A stretch of 64,000 nucleotides of DNA from Trichostrongylus colubriformis (taxonomy: Eukaryota; Nematoda; Chromadorea; Rhabditida; Trichostrongylidae), in NCBI GenBank assembly GCA_963978905.1, contig OZ022259.1:1488001-1552000 (forward strand). Direction: 5' to 3'. Shown here one piece after another: positions 11,480 to 24,559 of this stretch. Each line of letters starts with the position of its first letter. The stretch's first letter is position 1. The notes below the pieces were generated by a model, which was not told the DNA's origin, searched no databases, and saw only the letters and a list, made by a program, of their open reading frames with translations. A program made the translations under genes and the position numbers.

Positions 11480-11645
11480 CCTCGCTATGATATTACCCAC
11501 TATCACCGGAATTGCTACCTGGTATGCTCTAGTATCATCTTCACCTAATATCACCACTTAGTATTACCTAGTATCACCTGGAATCACTTATATCACTACC
11601 CAGCCTTCTTATAATCACCCAGTATCACAATCCACTATTAATAAT
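11480..11645. repeat. AGTATCACCT minisatellite patch
   Basis: About a dozen degenerate, head-to-tail copies of a roughly 10-bp unit (agtatcacct, aatatcaccac, agtattacct, agtatcacct). This is the best-preserved patch of the family. Confidence 0.7.
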
Positions 11646-11829
11646 ATTGATAAGTATAACCTAGGCCACTTAATTCCAAACAGATCCTTGCAGGACCCTG
11701 TACAGAGTGAATGCGAGGTCAGCATTCCACTTGGGTGTGTGGGTGACCGTGAACAATCAGTTAGCTCAAAACACGATGTAGAAAAGGTGGGGTGCGTAAA
11801 GTACGTGATCTTTTTAGTTGATAACATGT

Positions 11830-11885
11830 GGCATATTATGATACCAATCAGTATCTTGTATCACCTGATATCAATGCATATCAAC
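11830..11885. repeat. AGTATCACCT minisatellite patch
   Basis: A short run with cagtatcttgtatcacctg and two further divergent units. Confidence 0.45.
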
Positions 11886-13077
11886 GGGACCTATCATTAG
11901 AGTAGCTCGACAGACTGCATTGAGATACGACAAGTGTGTTGGGCGACCAACAAGCATCGAGGTGCGATCTAGAATGGTCAGAATGGGTGGGGTGCAGTGG
12001 GTGAATCGCAAGTTGATCCAGCTCTGACGAATTTCCTTCGACCGATGAAAAAACGGTCCCTAATTTCTGTGGAAATTGGCCTGATTTTCGTCAAAGACGA
12101 GGTCTGTGACGTTCGTCGTGTGCGTGCGAATGACGCAGCCCATTTAGAACAACGAGCACTCGAAACGAGCACTCATTCACTTCACAGAGACAGACACGCC
12201 CATCCGCTCGAACTTTTTACAAACTTTGCCAGCTTCTTTTCAACTACCAATAAAATACAATAATTGCGTTCACGAGAAAGCATAAGTATGCATTACACTC
12301 GTTCATAGGCAGGCTGCATAAGAGCATTCGAGAGAAACCGAAAGAATCTGAGAAAATTCCACAACTCATTGCTTGCTCCCTTTTGAATCACCTCTAGTCC
12401 CCCCCCTCCCCTCCATTATTCTAATATTGCGAAAATGTCGAAAACAACAACTACCCTAGTATTTTTGCAATATTACCCTACATTTCGCTTACATGCTTCT
12501 TTTACATACTTTTTAAAGATTTGCGGATGGACGAGTTTCTCGAATTTTTTGCACTATCAGTATTGCCCTACAGTAATTGAAGCGAATCTCGCTATCATAA
12601 AGCATACTCTATGAAATCAGTGGCATGCTTATCCTCCATTCCATACTTGTTCTGATCGTGCGAGTGATACAGTACCTCTAAAACTCCGCCCACTACACAT
12701 AATCACAGAAAAAACCGAATATTTTCAAGTTATCAACTTCAAACAAAGAAAATTCCTGGAAAAAAAGTAAAACCTATTTTTTTCATACTGCCCTAATGTT
12801 CTGAGGTTCAGCTTCAGAAATTTGAGTGTTCTTGCTATCATGTTACATCCTCAAAGAGAGTGCCATGGAAAGAGAACTCATCGAGAAAAAATAAGAATGC
12901 ACTTGATCGAATAAAGAGAACGAGTCAAGGAAATCAATAGAGAAGCACCGTGCATTCGAAATTCAATCAGAATCTTTTTGTGCTCAAGTCTGTAGCCTCA
13001 TAGAGATTGAGTCTACTTGTGTAGAGGTCAGGGCTACACTCCTCTGAGCAATTTTTTTCAGCTGGGCAAGCAAGCAG
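11886..13077. other. Anonymous DNA between minisatellite patches
   Basis: An 88-codon plus frame at 11997-12263 ends close to an AATAAA (about 12250), but has no recognisable domain. Its segment ctaatttctgtggaaatt resembles ccgaatttccgtggaacc near 37440 and aaatttccgtggac near 34310, hinting at a dispersed repeat. A single GC box (aactccgcccac) lies at about 12681-12692. Confidence 0.35.
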
Positions 13078-13345
13078 ATAAGTGATACTAGATGATACCA
13101 CGATGTAAATGTAGTATCACTCAGTAGAACATATTATATTGTACCACGGTATCAGCATTTGCTGCATTAAGCATTTTAAGAAAGGCTACAGAAAAGCCAG
13201 TTCCTGTCAGCAGTCCATTTATGATACGAGCAAGTAGGTGGTACTAGGTGATACCGCTGTATGGGTACTTGTATCACTTAGTATCACCTATCACAGTATA
13301 GTAGAGTATCATCCAGTACCTCTTGCTATCACCTACTATGGTTTG
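13078..13345. repeat. AGTATCACCT minisatellite, mixed orientation
   Basis: Two sub-blocks (about 13078-13160 and 13215-13345) with units in both orientations, for example tactaggtgatacc and cttagtatcacctatc. Because both orientations occur side by side, the segments can fold on themselves. Confidence 0.65.
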
Positions 13346-14373
13346 TCACGGTAACATTTAATATTATCATCTTATTATATTTCAGGAATGGACGACACGG
13401 TTAGTCGAGGGCTGATCCGAGATCCGATCTGTATTAGTGGTAGGGCAAATGTCATCTTCCCAAATTTCATTTGCCCGGGTAAATGACGTGAAAGGAATCT
13501 TGGCGTATCGCGTGTATCAGGCTTCCTAGCTGAAAAAGCTGCTAAAAAGTTCAAATGTGGCTAAGTATTCAGCCAGCGCATAGTCAACAGATGATGCAGA
13601 ATAAATCACACGTGGCGTGGGTAAAAATTTTAGTGGTCGCTTCGAGAACAAAATATTTTGAGTTTACGCCTCATTGTCTTTTCACCGCATAGCTGAGAAG
13701 AGGTATCGTTAAAGTTTTATTCAGCTTCTCGGACCTCGTTTCTCTTCTTTCCGAAAAACTCAGACTTCGGCAAAAAGTCCTGTTTTCGGGCATCATAGCA
13801 TGTGCAGAGTAATGCTTTTAGCGCAAGACATATAGTCATGGCAGCATGCTGAAAGAAGGAGCTTTGCATTATAAACCTTGCTGCAGTTGCCCTAAATTAG
13901 GTTCAGCTGAGAAAATTAACAGATTAAATTCGAGAGCTGAAAAGGTCAAGAATAACATGAAGTGATGCAGCGAGCAAAAAACCTCAAAAGTACTTTAGTT
14001 ATCATCAGTTCCATGACGAGAATCAGGTGGTGGGAGTGTCAAAGGAGCTCTGTTTCTCTCACTCTTCGTCACCTCAGAAAATGAAGCACCGCTATAACCA
14101 TGAAGAAGGGACATCTTGTTTAATGTTGAACATTAACATGTTTTTGCATGGTTGACGTGTTAACAACGTACCGTAGATATTTCATTTATACATGCATGGA
14201 CCCTTAAAGCTAAGCAAATACATGTTACTGATCACTTTTCAACATTTTGTCCCCTCCCCCTTCCCTCCAACCATTTGTACCCGCAACAAAAACAACCATT
14301 CATCAAGAAATTCATCATAGAAAAGGAAGCGAAGTCTCGGTTGCTGAATTCTTTCTGATGCTCTATTCAGGTC

Positions 14374-14412
14374 GTTATATTACCTAGTATTGCCTGGTAT
14401 CACCTAGTATCA
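14374..14412 (+). repeat. AGTATCACCT minisatellite patch
   Basis: Four consecutive degenerate units, including cctagtattgcct and cctagtatcatctgg. This is the last patch of the cluster. Confidence 0.6.
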
Positions 14413-14419
14413 TCTGGTG

Positions 14420-17375
14420 CTGACTTCAATTCGTAAAGGAGCTACCATAGAGCAAAGTTAATAATATATCTTTGGTCTAATTTAGGATATTTTCAATGGA
14501 ATCGCACACAAGAAGCCTTGTTGCCACCAAGAACGTGGAACTTTTTTGGAGTCTTCGGATGGGCAACGGCTAAGACACTTGCAGCCACGAACGCAGCGGT
14601 TACTTCAATTTCCGATTTATGATGCTCCTCAAAGGAGAAATCTTCAGTGGTACACGAAAAGCAAGGGACCTGAATGATCCTCTTCCAGTATCTAGAGATG
14701 GAAATGGAAAAACCAGTTCAAGGATACCGGACGGAAGTCTTCCATTCCTTTTTTTTCAACCCTTCTCACCAGGAAGCGTCTTACTTGATTAATGAGAATA
14801 GGAAAGCATCGAAATCTTCCGGTAATGAAGCAAATCCACCAGGATTCAAGAACGAATGACGTCAATGTGAAATTTTTCATAAACCCCTCCCTATGACGAT
14901 TCGCGAGCTACATTCGTCATGGAGGATTCCATGAGTAATTAGCGATCATGAGAAGAAGAATGGAAAAAGAATGATGACATTTCATACCCTTTGCAGGTCT
15001 GAAGATCAAAAATTGAGCGATAGGAGGGACATTCTTCAATATCCAGAATAATCACTAATTCGAGATGGCCATTTGAAAATGACTATTTCCACTAATTGGG
15101 GTTTCCAGAATCAGCAGATCAATAGCATGGATTGATCTAAGGCCACCAGAAGGCTGAACTAGTGGTATTGATCGAATTCCAAACATTTACAACATGACAA
15201 TCAAATCAATCAATAGATTCAGGATATTTGGATAGATTCACTTTGATAGATCTCTGATACATCACGGAGAGTTGGTCCCCCCCCCCCTTGCATCCCTACC
15301 CATCCAAGTGAAGGAGTGAACTCAGTGTCAAATTGAAATCCCTTCAAGAGACGATAAGTAGTGTTGCTAGTAAGTGAGTAACCCAAAGAGGGCACAGACG
15401 AAAGCAGAAAAACGAGTGCGGTTTGCGCGCGAATTTCAAATCGAGCTTACTACGTTTGTGCCAAAGGTATGTGAGGCATTGGGATGTCAAAATTATTTCG
15501 TAGCTGCCCGGAGACACGATAGAATAGGTATTTGACGAAATACTGTGCAAGTGACTAAATATGGTCTACCACGGCTTTATAGACTAAATGCTAAGGGCGT
15601 ACAAGTTCTTGAGACCCTAAAAAAGATCAAATACCCCAAAGAAGGGATAGGAGGGCGATACAGAAGCAGAAGCAGCAGATGACTGTGCAAAAAATCACAG
15701 CAGAGCCGTTCTGTTCACTGTGCAGAATACTTATTGAAAGCCAAGAGGCCACATTCTGGATCAGACCTTTTGAGGCGTGAAAACATCTTCATTTTCGAGG
15801 AAGCTACACATTTCGTGTGTGCCGTGCAGCTTCTGCTGTGGTTGAACAAGATTAGCTACGAAGCGCTTTATGCGCATATTACACGAGCACATATCAAGGA
15901 ATGAGCTTGCCACAAATGAAGGATGACGCCTCGCTCATTCAAGATGCTAATTCATACCGTCAGACAAAAAGGGGACGAGGAGGGACAAAAAGGCAGCGCG
16001 AAGGAAGGGATCTTCCTAGTGAACTTTGCTCAGCAAAACTTTGAACAGACAGTTTAGGTATTCTGAGAGCACATCCGAGCAAGAGCACGCTATTTTCTGA
16101 ATTTCAGGGCTTAGAGGAAGCCTATGTCGTTTCTGCAACGTTTGTGGCCGCCGTACGTGAAACTGGCGCGCGCGATAGTATCGCCATGCGACGCGGCATA
16201 CACGCCTCATTCTGATTTGTAAGCCGTAGCTAAGGCTATACTCATAACCAGGAAGCATTACAAAAGATTTTGCTTACCGTGATTGATGTCTATGACATCA
16301 AGCGCACGTTTGAGGTGCGGTATATTCGGCGACGATAGCAAACACGAAGTGAATTGCTGAGCGCTTCACGACCCGCGCGCACTTTTCAAGTTTTGCGACT
16401 CAAATTCGCTTTTGGTTAACTGTTTCTATTTAATAGCTTCGAAGGCAATTTCCAATGTAGCCCAAATGAGAGGCTTTCACCTCACGTGCCCGATGTAAAA
16501 CGCAAATTAGCGGGCCAAAATGAGGAGACACTAAGATTAGCGCTGAAGCAATGCTTCTATTTTATTCGGCACTTTATCATTACGATGATTGGAATAGCCT
16601 CGACAAGTGGCTTAGAGAACGGATGAAGCAGCGAAAAACAAATGCGACGAACGTGGTCGATCACCAAAGCACACCAGCTCGGCCCTTAGGGTACAACACA
16701 CTAAGAATTCCTCAAGGGAATGGTTCTTATCTATTCTCAAATGGCCCAGTGGCGGTAATAGCGCAGTGATCATCCTGCACACCTCTCAGTGCCACTCCTG
16801 TAGAAACAAAGACGGCCCAGCCTGGATCAAGAATCCCGTGAGAAAGTCAAGGATAAGAGTCATTCGGAACGGTTACGGCATGTAGTTCAGCAATACCTGA
16901 CAGGGACTATGGCGGCTCTAGCGCTCTGCATAGAACTAAATTGTTCAAAGCAACGTTGAAAGATTCACAAGACACGAGATTCGCAGAAAGGGGCGGTGTC
17001 AAAGCAAAAAAGTCATGCGCAGAAATATTTTTCTAATCAAAGGCATCGATCATGTTCTCAAGGCGATAACACGTGCTATGCGGTGATCTCCCACATCTCG
17101 CGTTATCGCGCCTCATGGAAGCAGTTATCGCTAGTGAGCATATTCCAGAAATTTCTTTTCCCCCAACAAAAGCTCCGTCAGAAATCATATAGACTGCAGT
17201 AGAAGCAGTCGAAGGGAACGTTGACGTCAACAATAATTGTTCGAGCGGTGAGGCCTGACTGACTCGATACTGACAAAGATAGTAGAAGTGCTAAGTAGTG
17301 TGACAGTGAAGAAATGAGAAAATGGTGAAAAGGAACTCATACGTGTTCTCCCTGGCTTTCGTAGAGGACGAGTTT
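14420..17375. other. Anonymous DNA, no supported gene
   Basis: Only short frames with no recognisable motif. A C-run lies at 15277-15286. An imperfect inverted pair (aggcgataacacg, cgcgttatcgcgcct) lies at about 17058-17112. Nothing else seen. Confidence 0.45.
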
Positions 17376-17379
17376 TCCG

Positions 17380-17820
17380 TCGCACCCAATCACCAATGTA
17401 TCGATCCGAATCACGTGAATCCGTGCTATGTGACTCTACGCGCTCACTTGTGTGGGGCTAGTTTAACGAAGGTGGCCAGGTCGTGGTGGAAATTCATTGA
17501 AAAGCTGCAGTATTCCTTTTATGTCATACTGACAGTGATAACCATATATCATTGATAATCATTCATCATCGAATAATAATCACATATCAAATCGGGAAAT
17601 CACACGAAGGGTTCACGGTACCCATAGGATAGTGCGGAAGCTATAAATAGGGTCGCGTTGAGCAAAATAAGTAGATTTCGAGAAAATCCCCATAGGAGAA
17701 GAGTTCAGGGGAGATGAAATGCTAGGTCGGTCACGCGCATGTTCACAACGAAGCGGGGTTGCGCCCCACTACTGCCGTATTGATTCGAATCATACGAATC
17801 TGCGACTTGTGATGGCTCCT
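17380..17820 (+). repeat. Diverged direct duplication
   Basis: A roughly 57-bp segment at about 17380-17440 is repeated at about 17760-17820 with visible similarity: atcgatccgaatcacgtgaat compared with attgattcgaatcatacgaat. The two lie 380 bp apart in the same orientation. This looks like an old tandem duplication or two ends of a dispersed repeat. Confidence 0.4.
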
Positions 17821-19530
17821 ACAACACGATTGCATGAACAGACATATGAATTACGATATTATGGATACCACACAGTTGTTACCGACTTGTATGGGTTTTC
17901 CACTGAACCCCATTCATCTACAAAACCAACATTTGGCCTTCATGGCAAATTTGATTGTGACCCCCAGTTCCACGAGACAGGCGTCTATGTATGTTGTCCG
18001 GACACAAAAATATCAAGTGGAGAATCTTAAGAAAATCTCAAAGCGCGCGCTATGAAAAGCACTTTTTGTAGCGTTGATCTGGATGAACTCTGTGATAAAA
18101 TAGCACTCACACAGGCATGAAAAAATTCTGAGCGGAATCAGTACACTGACGACCGGACGCCGTCATCGGTGGTATTCTATGTACAAGAGGGAGACCAATA
18201 CCAATTACCCCATGACAACGATTGGCGCAAGAAATGTGATGGCACAGGGCCAGCAATCCATCAATCTCTTTTTGTCTCGACATACACGGGGAGGTCACGT
18301 CATTCAATCTTTCAGACCAGAAAAATTGCTTCTTGGAAGCCCATTTAGGTTAGGAAGCGTATCGTGACAAGATGATTGGTGGTAGGATGTCAGGATGTAG
18401 CACGGAAGTCCAGCACCATCGGAACAGACTGATCTCTTCAGGAAAGGGTCGTACAACGCAACAAACGCACGCACACAGCTTTTCTTCTGCAAAAGAAACC
18501 TTCAAAAAGGGTTATGCTCGTACAACATTTTGAAGCACTCCTCAATGTCTTATACACCACTTATGCTATTCAAGTATTCACGAAAGGTGAGCAGTAGCAA
18601 GCAAATCAGAACAGAGCGCTCACAGCCACGCCCACCTCACGGGCTCCGCCCCACGGGGAAAGCTGTTCAGGGATTTCAGAGTAAAAAATGGGTAATGGTC
18701 TGAGCACTTGGCATTTCTCTTCCAGGATTAGTGAATGGTTATTATATTCAAAAAGAGGGCCGACGGAATGTAGCTCAAGAAAAAGCTGCTGCTTGTCGTC
18801 TCCAGGAGAGCATCACTCAAAAATGCACCGCATCACTCAAAAATTGGGGAGCTTGAAGGCCCGAGCCGGTTTCGATCCCTGAACGAATGGTCTCAGCGTG
18901 CGCTGCAAGGCTCTCTCTCATGAGCATAGGAGCTCTTATAAGGGAATGTACTCCCCAAGAATGACGGAGCTTAATGTGCACTAATAACTGGAAACAAGAC
19001 AGCGTTTAGACGGGTAGGCCATCCTCTCCGTCACAATGACTGGCAAAATTGTAAGGAGCTGCCGATTGGTTGATAATCGACAATCAGTTGTTCATTACTG
19101 TTATGTTCCTGTTTGAGTTGATTGCCGTTTATCATTGATTTCCGACTTATATAGCCCTTACAGTGTTTCTAGTGAAAAATGTCAAGATTGCATTTATACT
19201 ATCATTAAAGGAGGTCAGCAAGAGTTGTTCTGTCCGTAAGAGGACCATATACCCTTTCTCAAGTAACGCGAGGCTACCAGGAGCGTTGAAGCAACATTCT
19301 GCAGGGAGAAATCCTTTAAAAAATGGCACTAGAATTCAGAGAACAGGAAATAGCCGGTAGTTCCGACACAGAAAAGACCCGAAAAAGAACCTCATGATGA
19401 AAAGGTAATTTCAGTACGAAGCGCGAAAATGCTTTGAAGTTCAAACATTACAATTCGTGGAGGGTCCGCTCGAGGGGGCACATTTCTTCATCGCTTTTGA
19501 GCCTTCCGTCCCACGGCCGTATCCACGTTC
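17821..19530. other. Anonymous DNA with a GC-box repeat
   Basis: No supported gene. At about 18629-18656 the text ccacgcccac...gctccgccccac is an instance of the paired GC-box repeat also seen near 9323 and 21918. Confidence 0.4.
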
Positions 19531-19538
19531 GTTATATC

Positions 19539-19670
19539 AGGTTGGTGCATAAGTCTTGCGACACCTACGGTTTTTCTTTCAGCACGTTTCTACCCCGAAA
19601 CTATCACTTATATGTACGCAATGTAATGATCATAGTTTTCAACCATTTGCCGTCAGTGAATGGGTAGCCG
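19539..19670 (+). mobile_element. Mariner-like 5' end relic
   Basis: The sequence tcaggttggtgcataagtc at 19539-19557 matches the well-known terminal motif of mariner elements (GGTTGGTGCATAAGT), preceded by TA. The following 100 bp (aatgtaatgatcatagtttt, then ccatttgccg) looks like a mariner 5' untranslated region. No matching inverted end or transposase frame follows within several hundred bases, so this is a truncated relic. Confidence 0.6.
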
Positions 19671-19679
19671 CTCAATGCC

Positions 19680-22440
19680 TTCTGTCCAGGAGTACAGAAG
19701 CTGCGATTAGGAAACCCATGAATACACAATTCGAGTGCGGTTAAACCTCTTACTTCGTATGTAATGCTCAGTCGCCTGTTTAAGAAGTATGCGGATTTCC
19801 GTAGGACAAAAGCATACGTAGAATAAAGCGGCGGAATTCCAGTGCTCAGCTCTTTCTTATTTTCTGCCTTATCTTTGAAAATACTTGAATACGTAGTCAT
19901 GTTGCATATTAAGTCAACTGCTGCTTTGGAAAACGGTTGAAGAAAGTGTTAGCTAGTTTTTTGCAGGTGTTTGGCACAAACACTTGTCTACATTGTAGTT
20001 CTGATTGTGGCATTACTGTCTCGAGCAAATAGCTCTGATCTCATGAATTCAGCTATGCCACACGTGAAGACGATCCACCACTGCTCTGCCAGTGGTGCAC
20101 CTTCCTAACAGGATTAACAGTGAGTACCCAACTTTCATCTCTAAATATATGTCTTACAGATCTTTTGTCAATAAATGACAGCATAACGAAAATGTTTAGC
20201 AAGTCACACTGCTGTCTTGTCTGACTCACTGAGTTGGTGGGCACCTTAACTTCTTATAAATCCTGAAGCCACCGGGTGTGTGGAAATTGGTCGAATTCGC
20301 TTCGCGGCGTAGCACCCGTGTCGCGTCAGTACGACTTGCCGCAGTCGTTTGGAATTTCGCTCAAGACGCAATGAGCTGGTACCGTGAAGGATCTTCAAAG
20401 ATCCAGGTTGGAAGCTTCGGAAGTTCGCCTATGTTGTTGTTGTTGCTGTCTCAACAGATAAAGCTGCAAAGACTAGTACTCGCCGCGCAGCTCGCCGCAA
20501 GCGGCCGCGCGAAAATTCGACATATCGTCACACATCCAGCCAATGCCCCTTAATGGTCTGCCAATTGTCGCATGGGTAGAGTAAGTGTTGCACTCACTCG
20601 TTGAAACCTTCGCGAGAATCATCCTGTCTAGTAGGCGTCCAACTGCCTGTGGGTGGATGGACAAGAAGATTTGCTTCTCTTGAAACTGATGGAGCAGCGG
20701 GACACTGGAGAACGATAGATGGCATCAATAGTAAGTGCAGCATGAATAAGAGCAGGTAATACCCTAACTAGGAATCCTGATACACTTGTAATTATGTTTT
20801 AAATATGGAGTTATGAATCTGATCTGAGCATGCCACAACCGAGCGAGACCGTCTCGTATATATTCTGAGGAGAACGGTGAATTTTGAGAGCAGTGAAATC
20901 ACAGAAACTTTATATCGCAAGACTTCGGCACCAACTCAATAGGCAAAAATATAGCACGCGAAGGCTTTCTTTCATATATTTGTGACACGGATACAAAAGG
21001 AAACACATGCACGTAATGGTGATGATGGATATTGATCGATGATAACGTGACAGACTTGATCGGAGAATGGAGAATATTTAAGAAGCATCTTTGGGTGACG
21101 AGAACTTGCGCTGATGAGCTTGGCTCAGTGGCGAATATCTATTTTCTCGTGGAAAAAAAGCCTATCATTCCGAGGAGCGCTTCAAAATAACTGAGCGAAT
21201 AGCGCGTGACTAACCCTCTCCGTGTGGAATGAGAATGGAACGAGAGGAGATATGCTCGCATGAGCCACTGCTACTGGTGGATACCTCATAAACGAATGAC
21301 TACCAGATATTCCCGCACGCGCAACATAAAAACACGAGGCAAATCTACTTTCGAAGGCCATTGCACGGGAAACGCATTACTTACAACAGTTGGAAAATCG
21401 CCCAAAAGTTGTACTTGGATTGCTCGTGAAGCAGCGCTTACAACCCTTTATCACGGATAGGGTCAAGCAGTGGGACCAGGAATCAAAAAAATGCGATCGC
21501 CTATCTCCCCCCCCCTCCCTATTGATGCAATGTGCAAAAACTTAAAAATGCAATCAATCCATATTCTCAGCACCAATACAAAGTATGCTTATCGATTGAC
21601 ACTTTTCCTAGAGGCTACCGATTGCCCTAAAAGTCATCAGAAGCAAGTATGTATTTTGTGAAGATTCTCCGACGAGTGCTCCTTCCGAACACGATCTCCC
21701 TTTCCTATCAAAACTACGATACCCTTGGAGGAACTCAACCGTTGCATGACTACAACAGTGATGGCAAAAGCCAGATAACCCGCTCCCTGAATCATTCACA
21801 AAAGAAATGTCTGGGCACTTGAAGGTAACCCAAGCGTAAACAACTTTTTTCCCAGGAAATTTGAGAGGTATCAATCTCACTTCACGAAAAAAAAACGCGA
21901 GCTAAGTCCCGTTTTGACGCCACGCCCACTTCACGAACTCCGCCCCTCTTGCATAAAAACCAGAAAGTTCAGAGGCTGAGCTCTACTCGTGGTCGAAGCA
22001 TTCCAACTTTCTATAGAATATTAATAAAGGCCTGAATATTCAGAACACAGCAATGGAGTTATGCCGAGATAGAATTCCTCCGAGATCTTCTTTAGTAACG
22101 AGCTATACGGTACTTCTCAATTGGAATCATTATTCATTAAAACCAACAAGGATTTCACATGGCAAACAGCGTCAAACCAGTACACAAAGCTCACAAATAA
22201 CAACAAGTCATACAAATCGATCATAAAGTTGCTAAATCTACAGATTTCAGTCCAGCGTCAAAAAGGTCAGTCCAAGTAAGTCAGAGAGCATACGTTTCTC
22301 CTTTCGTTGTGTTCCCCCATACGCATGAAGAGTCAACTTGCCCATTAATTTAATGAAAGCTCATGTATGCATGTGCTGCTGTGGTCGGTCGGCCGGCCGC
22401 CAGCCTGCCAGCCAGCTGCATTCACTGCGAATGTCTTTTT
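19680..22440. other. Anonymous DNA, no supported gene
   Basis: Short frames only. The pair ccacgcccacttcacg and actccgcccct at about 21921-21948 is another copy of the GC-box repeat. Nothing else recognised. Confidence 0.45.
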
Positions 22441-22463
22441 CATAACGTAACGTTAGATAAGAA

Positions 22464-22890
22464 ATGAATTATGAAACCTTCGATTATTTCAGGGTAATCC
22501 CTGAAGACGATTCTGAAGGGAAAGCGAAAAGGGCGAGTGGAAAATCGACGGGTTCGCAGAAAAGCACTGGAGTGAAGAAGGACAATGAAATGGCGGTGGT
22601 GATGGGTGGACGCCGAGGATCCCAGGGAATGACTCTGAAGAAGAACGGAGATAAAGACGGATCCCGACGCCGTTGCTGAGAAATTTAAGACGCTACCACT
22701 GCCGGACGTTTCCCATCCAATAAAAGCATCACTCGAGAAAGCGAAAGAAGGTGAAATAGCTTTCATCAGCACAAATGGAAGGATTATTTTTAGACGTGAG
22801 CCCAGTTCCATCGTTAAAAGCTCACATCACATAAGCTCAGAGCTGGAAAAAGCACTGAAGGCAGTGGGATATAATCCGGTCGATTGTTGA
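22464..22890 (+). pseudogene. Possible coding segment with an internal frame change
   Basis: A frame opens with ATG at 22464 (a possible acceptor, ttatttcag, ends at 22492) and encodes a Lys/Gly/Ser-rich basic stretch to a stop at 22677-22679. From about 22639 the adjacent frame is open to a stop at 22888-22890 and encodes an equally protein-like stretch with regular Lys/Glu/Ala spacing. The two join sensibly if one base is counted out near 22655, so this may be one coding region broken by a single-base insertion or by an assembly error. No domain recognised. The 123-codon minus frame across the same DNA looks like a shadow. Confidence 0.35.
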
Positions 22891-22899
22891 AAAGAGAGC

Positions 22900-23800
22900 A
22901 AATGTGTAAGCAGTGCATTGGAAAAGAAAAAAAAAACCAAACTAATCGGTCAAAAAAGCGGAATGCTGTCGTATAACACAACCACATGGATCTGCGATGT
23001 GCGACGGTCAGCCGCAGCACGTGAGACGCTTAGCTGCGAGAACAGCTAGTCAACAAGAAGTCATCATGACTGTGAGGATTTATTGAAAAGCTGGAGCATG
23101 CTTCTTACTGCGAACTGTGGCCCGTAATCCTTTTTTGGATTCCTAGGGTTTAAAATATTCACAACGACTATAAGTTCCCTCCCCAAACACGCAAACTATC
23201 CTCTTGCTGCCCTCAGATCCTATGCAGGCAGTTATTGATGGGTATAGGGTCATTGAAACTTTTTATTTGGGGAACCACGTCAGAATCAGCATCTGCGTAG
23301 GAGTATTTTACGCGGACGAGCAAGGGTAAAAAATTTGGGAGCGGGGGGGAGGGTCTACCAATTCCGGGATTGCGCTGTGCAGCTACCCTGCGTTAGAAAG
23401 GATAAAGCCATCATTACGTATTCCCATGTAAGTCTGAGGAAAGTTACCAATTGTAGAGACATGAGATGAGATACGTCAAGAAGAATCCTTTTCATACAAA
23501 AAGCTTAGCCCTTCATGGCCCGATCCTATTCCCTCCTATTCCCACATCTTTAGCCCTGCCAGTCTCAGCCGGCTACTCGCCCAAAAGAGTTTCTGTGCGG
23601 CGACAACACACAGAAGCAGCTCTTCCAATTCTGAAGAGCATAACGTAATTGGCTGGCTGGCTAGAAGCTGAGCCGGTCGTTCGGCCGGCTAAGCAGGCAG
23701 CCGTCGGGAAAAACTCCTCTTGCTGGAACTTCTCGTTGCACAATTCATTTGGCAACAATTTACCCTTGCACGAGCGAGCCAAATCATGTGAACAACTCGA
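22900..23800. other. Anonymous DNA
   Basis: No supported gene. Short G/C runs (ggctggctggct near 23652, ggccggccgcc near 22391) are the only notable composition. Confidence 0.4.
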
Positions 23801-23803
23801 TGC

Positions 23804-24172
23804 ATGCAAAGTGAGCTCAACAAGGAAGTCTCCTCAACCAGCTTTCCGCCCCAGAAGCGTCCGGGAGGTTCAAAAAGACATGAAGAGACACAAAGACACA
23901 ACTCGTTCGTGGAACGAGTCGAATACTATAAGTTACCCAGGATTCCAATGGATAATTTGCATTGTGATAACGATTCACTCAGTAGGGGAGGTAGAGATTC
24001 CCAGTCAGCGACAGATGAGAAACTGGCGGGAATATCTATATACAGTTCCTTCAATTCCAGTCCTAGAAGCGTTGTAGCGACCTTAGTGGTGCTCACTAGC
24101 TCGACCAACGCCGGAGCTGGGTTCCCTGAGCAGAAGAGCTTTCAGTCAGGAATCAGCTGCCTGATGAACTAG
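23804..24172 (+). CDS. Possible exon, unknown hydrophilic protein
   Basis: A 122-codon open frame from 23804 to the stop at 24170-24172. Its first 75 residues are charged and Ser/Arg-rich, like a disordered region of a real protein; the last part is less convincing. A second plus frame (23649-24077) overlaps. A further frame at 24316-24555 ends in a His/Gln-rich tail (five His in a row) and could be a later exon. No family recognised; exon limits not fixed. Confidence 0.22.
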   Translation: MQSELNKEVSSTSFPPQKRPGGSKRHEETQRHNSFVERVEYYKLPRIPMDNLHCDNDSLSRGGRDSQSATDEKLAGISIYSSFNSSPRSVVATLVVLTSSTNAGAGFPEQKSFQSGISCLMN

Positions 24173-24559
24173 CGCCTCGAGGCAGCTAAGCTCCACTTGT
24201 CTAATATTGAATCGATCATCGATTTCCGTGAAAAAATAAGAGCTGAGGACCTCAGAATGTATACACACCGAAATCAGACATAGTAAGAAAAATCGATAAT
24301 TGATATAGAAGTCAATTGGTAGGATCAGACAAGAAAGTGAAGGCAAAGTGGTCCGGAACAGCACACTGCACGCGGTGGCTACCCGACGAAGCGCTACATG
24401 TAGGGCCGTCGGACGGACGGACGTGGTCCAATTTACGGAACGAGCGTGAGGGAAGAGTGAATTATATCGAGCCTCCTCGAGCTACACAAGCAGTCGATAC
24501 CAACATTAGCCACCACCACCACCACCAACACGAACATCACCAACATCCACCATAATATC

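Noticed and set aside
18850..18920. tRNA-like text with a B-box-like ggtttcgatccc
   Set aside because: No matching A box, anticodon arm or acceptor stem could be drawn around it.
22381..23712. GC-rich inverted-looking runs (ggccggcc near 22391, ggctggctggc near 23652) as ends of a transposon
   Set aside because: The match is short and low-complexity, with no target duplication or similar flanks.
24505..24552. CAC/CAA repeat resembling a microsatellite or CRISPR-like array
   Set aside because: It is a short imperfect trinucleotide-like run at the end of a possible frame. No CRISPR repeat-spacer pattern exists in the window.
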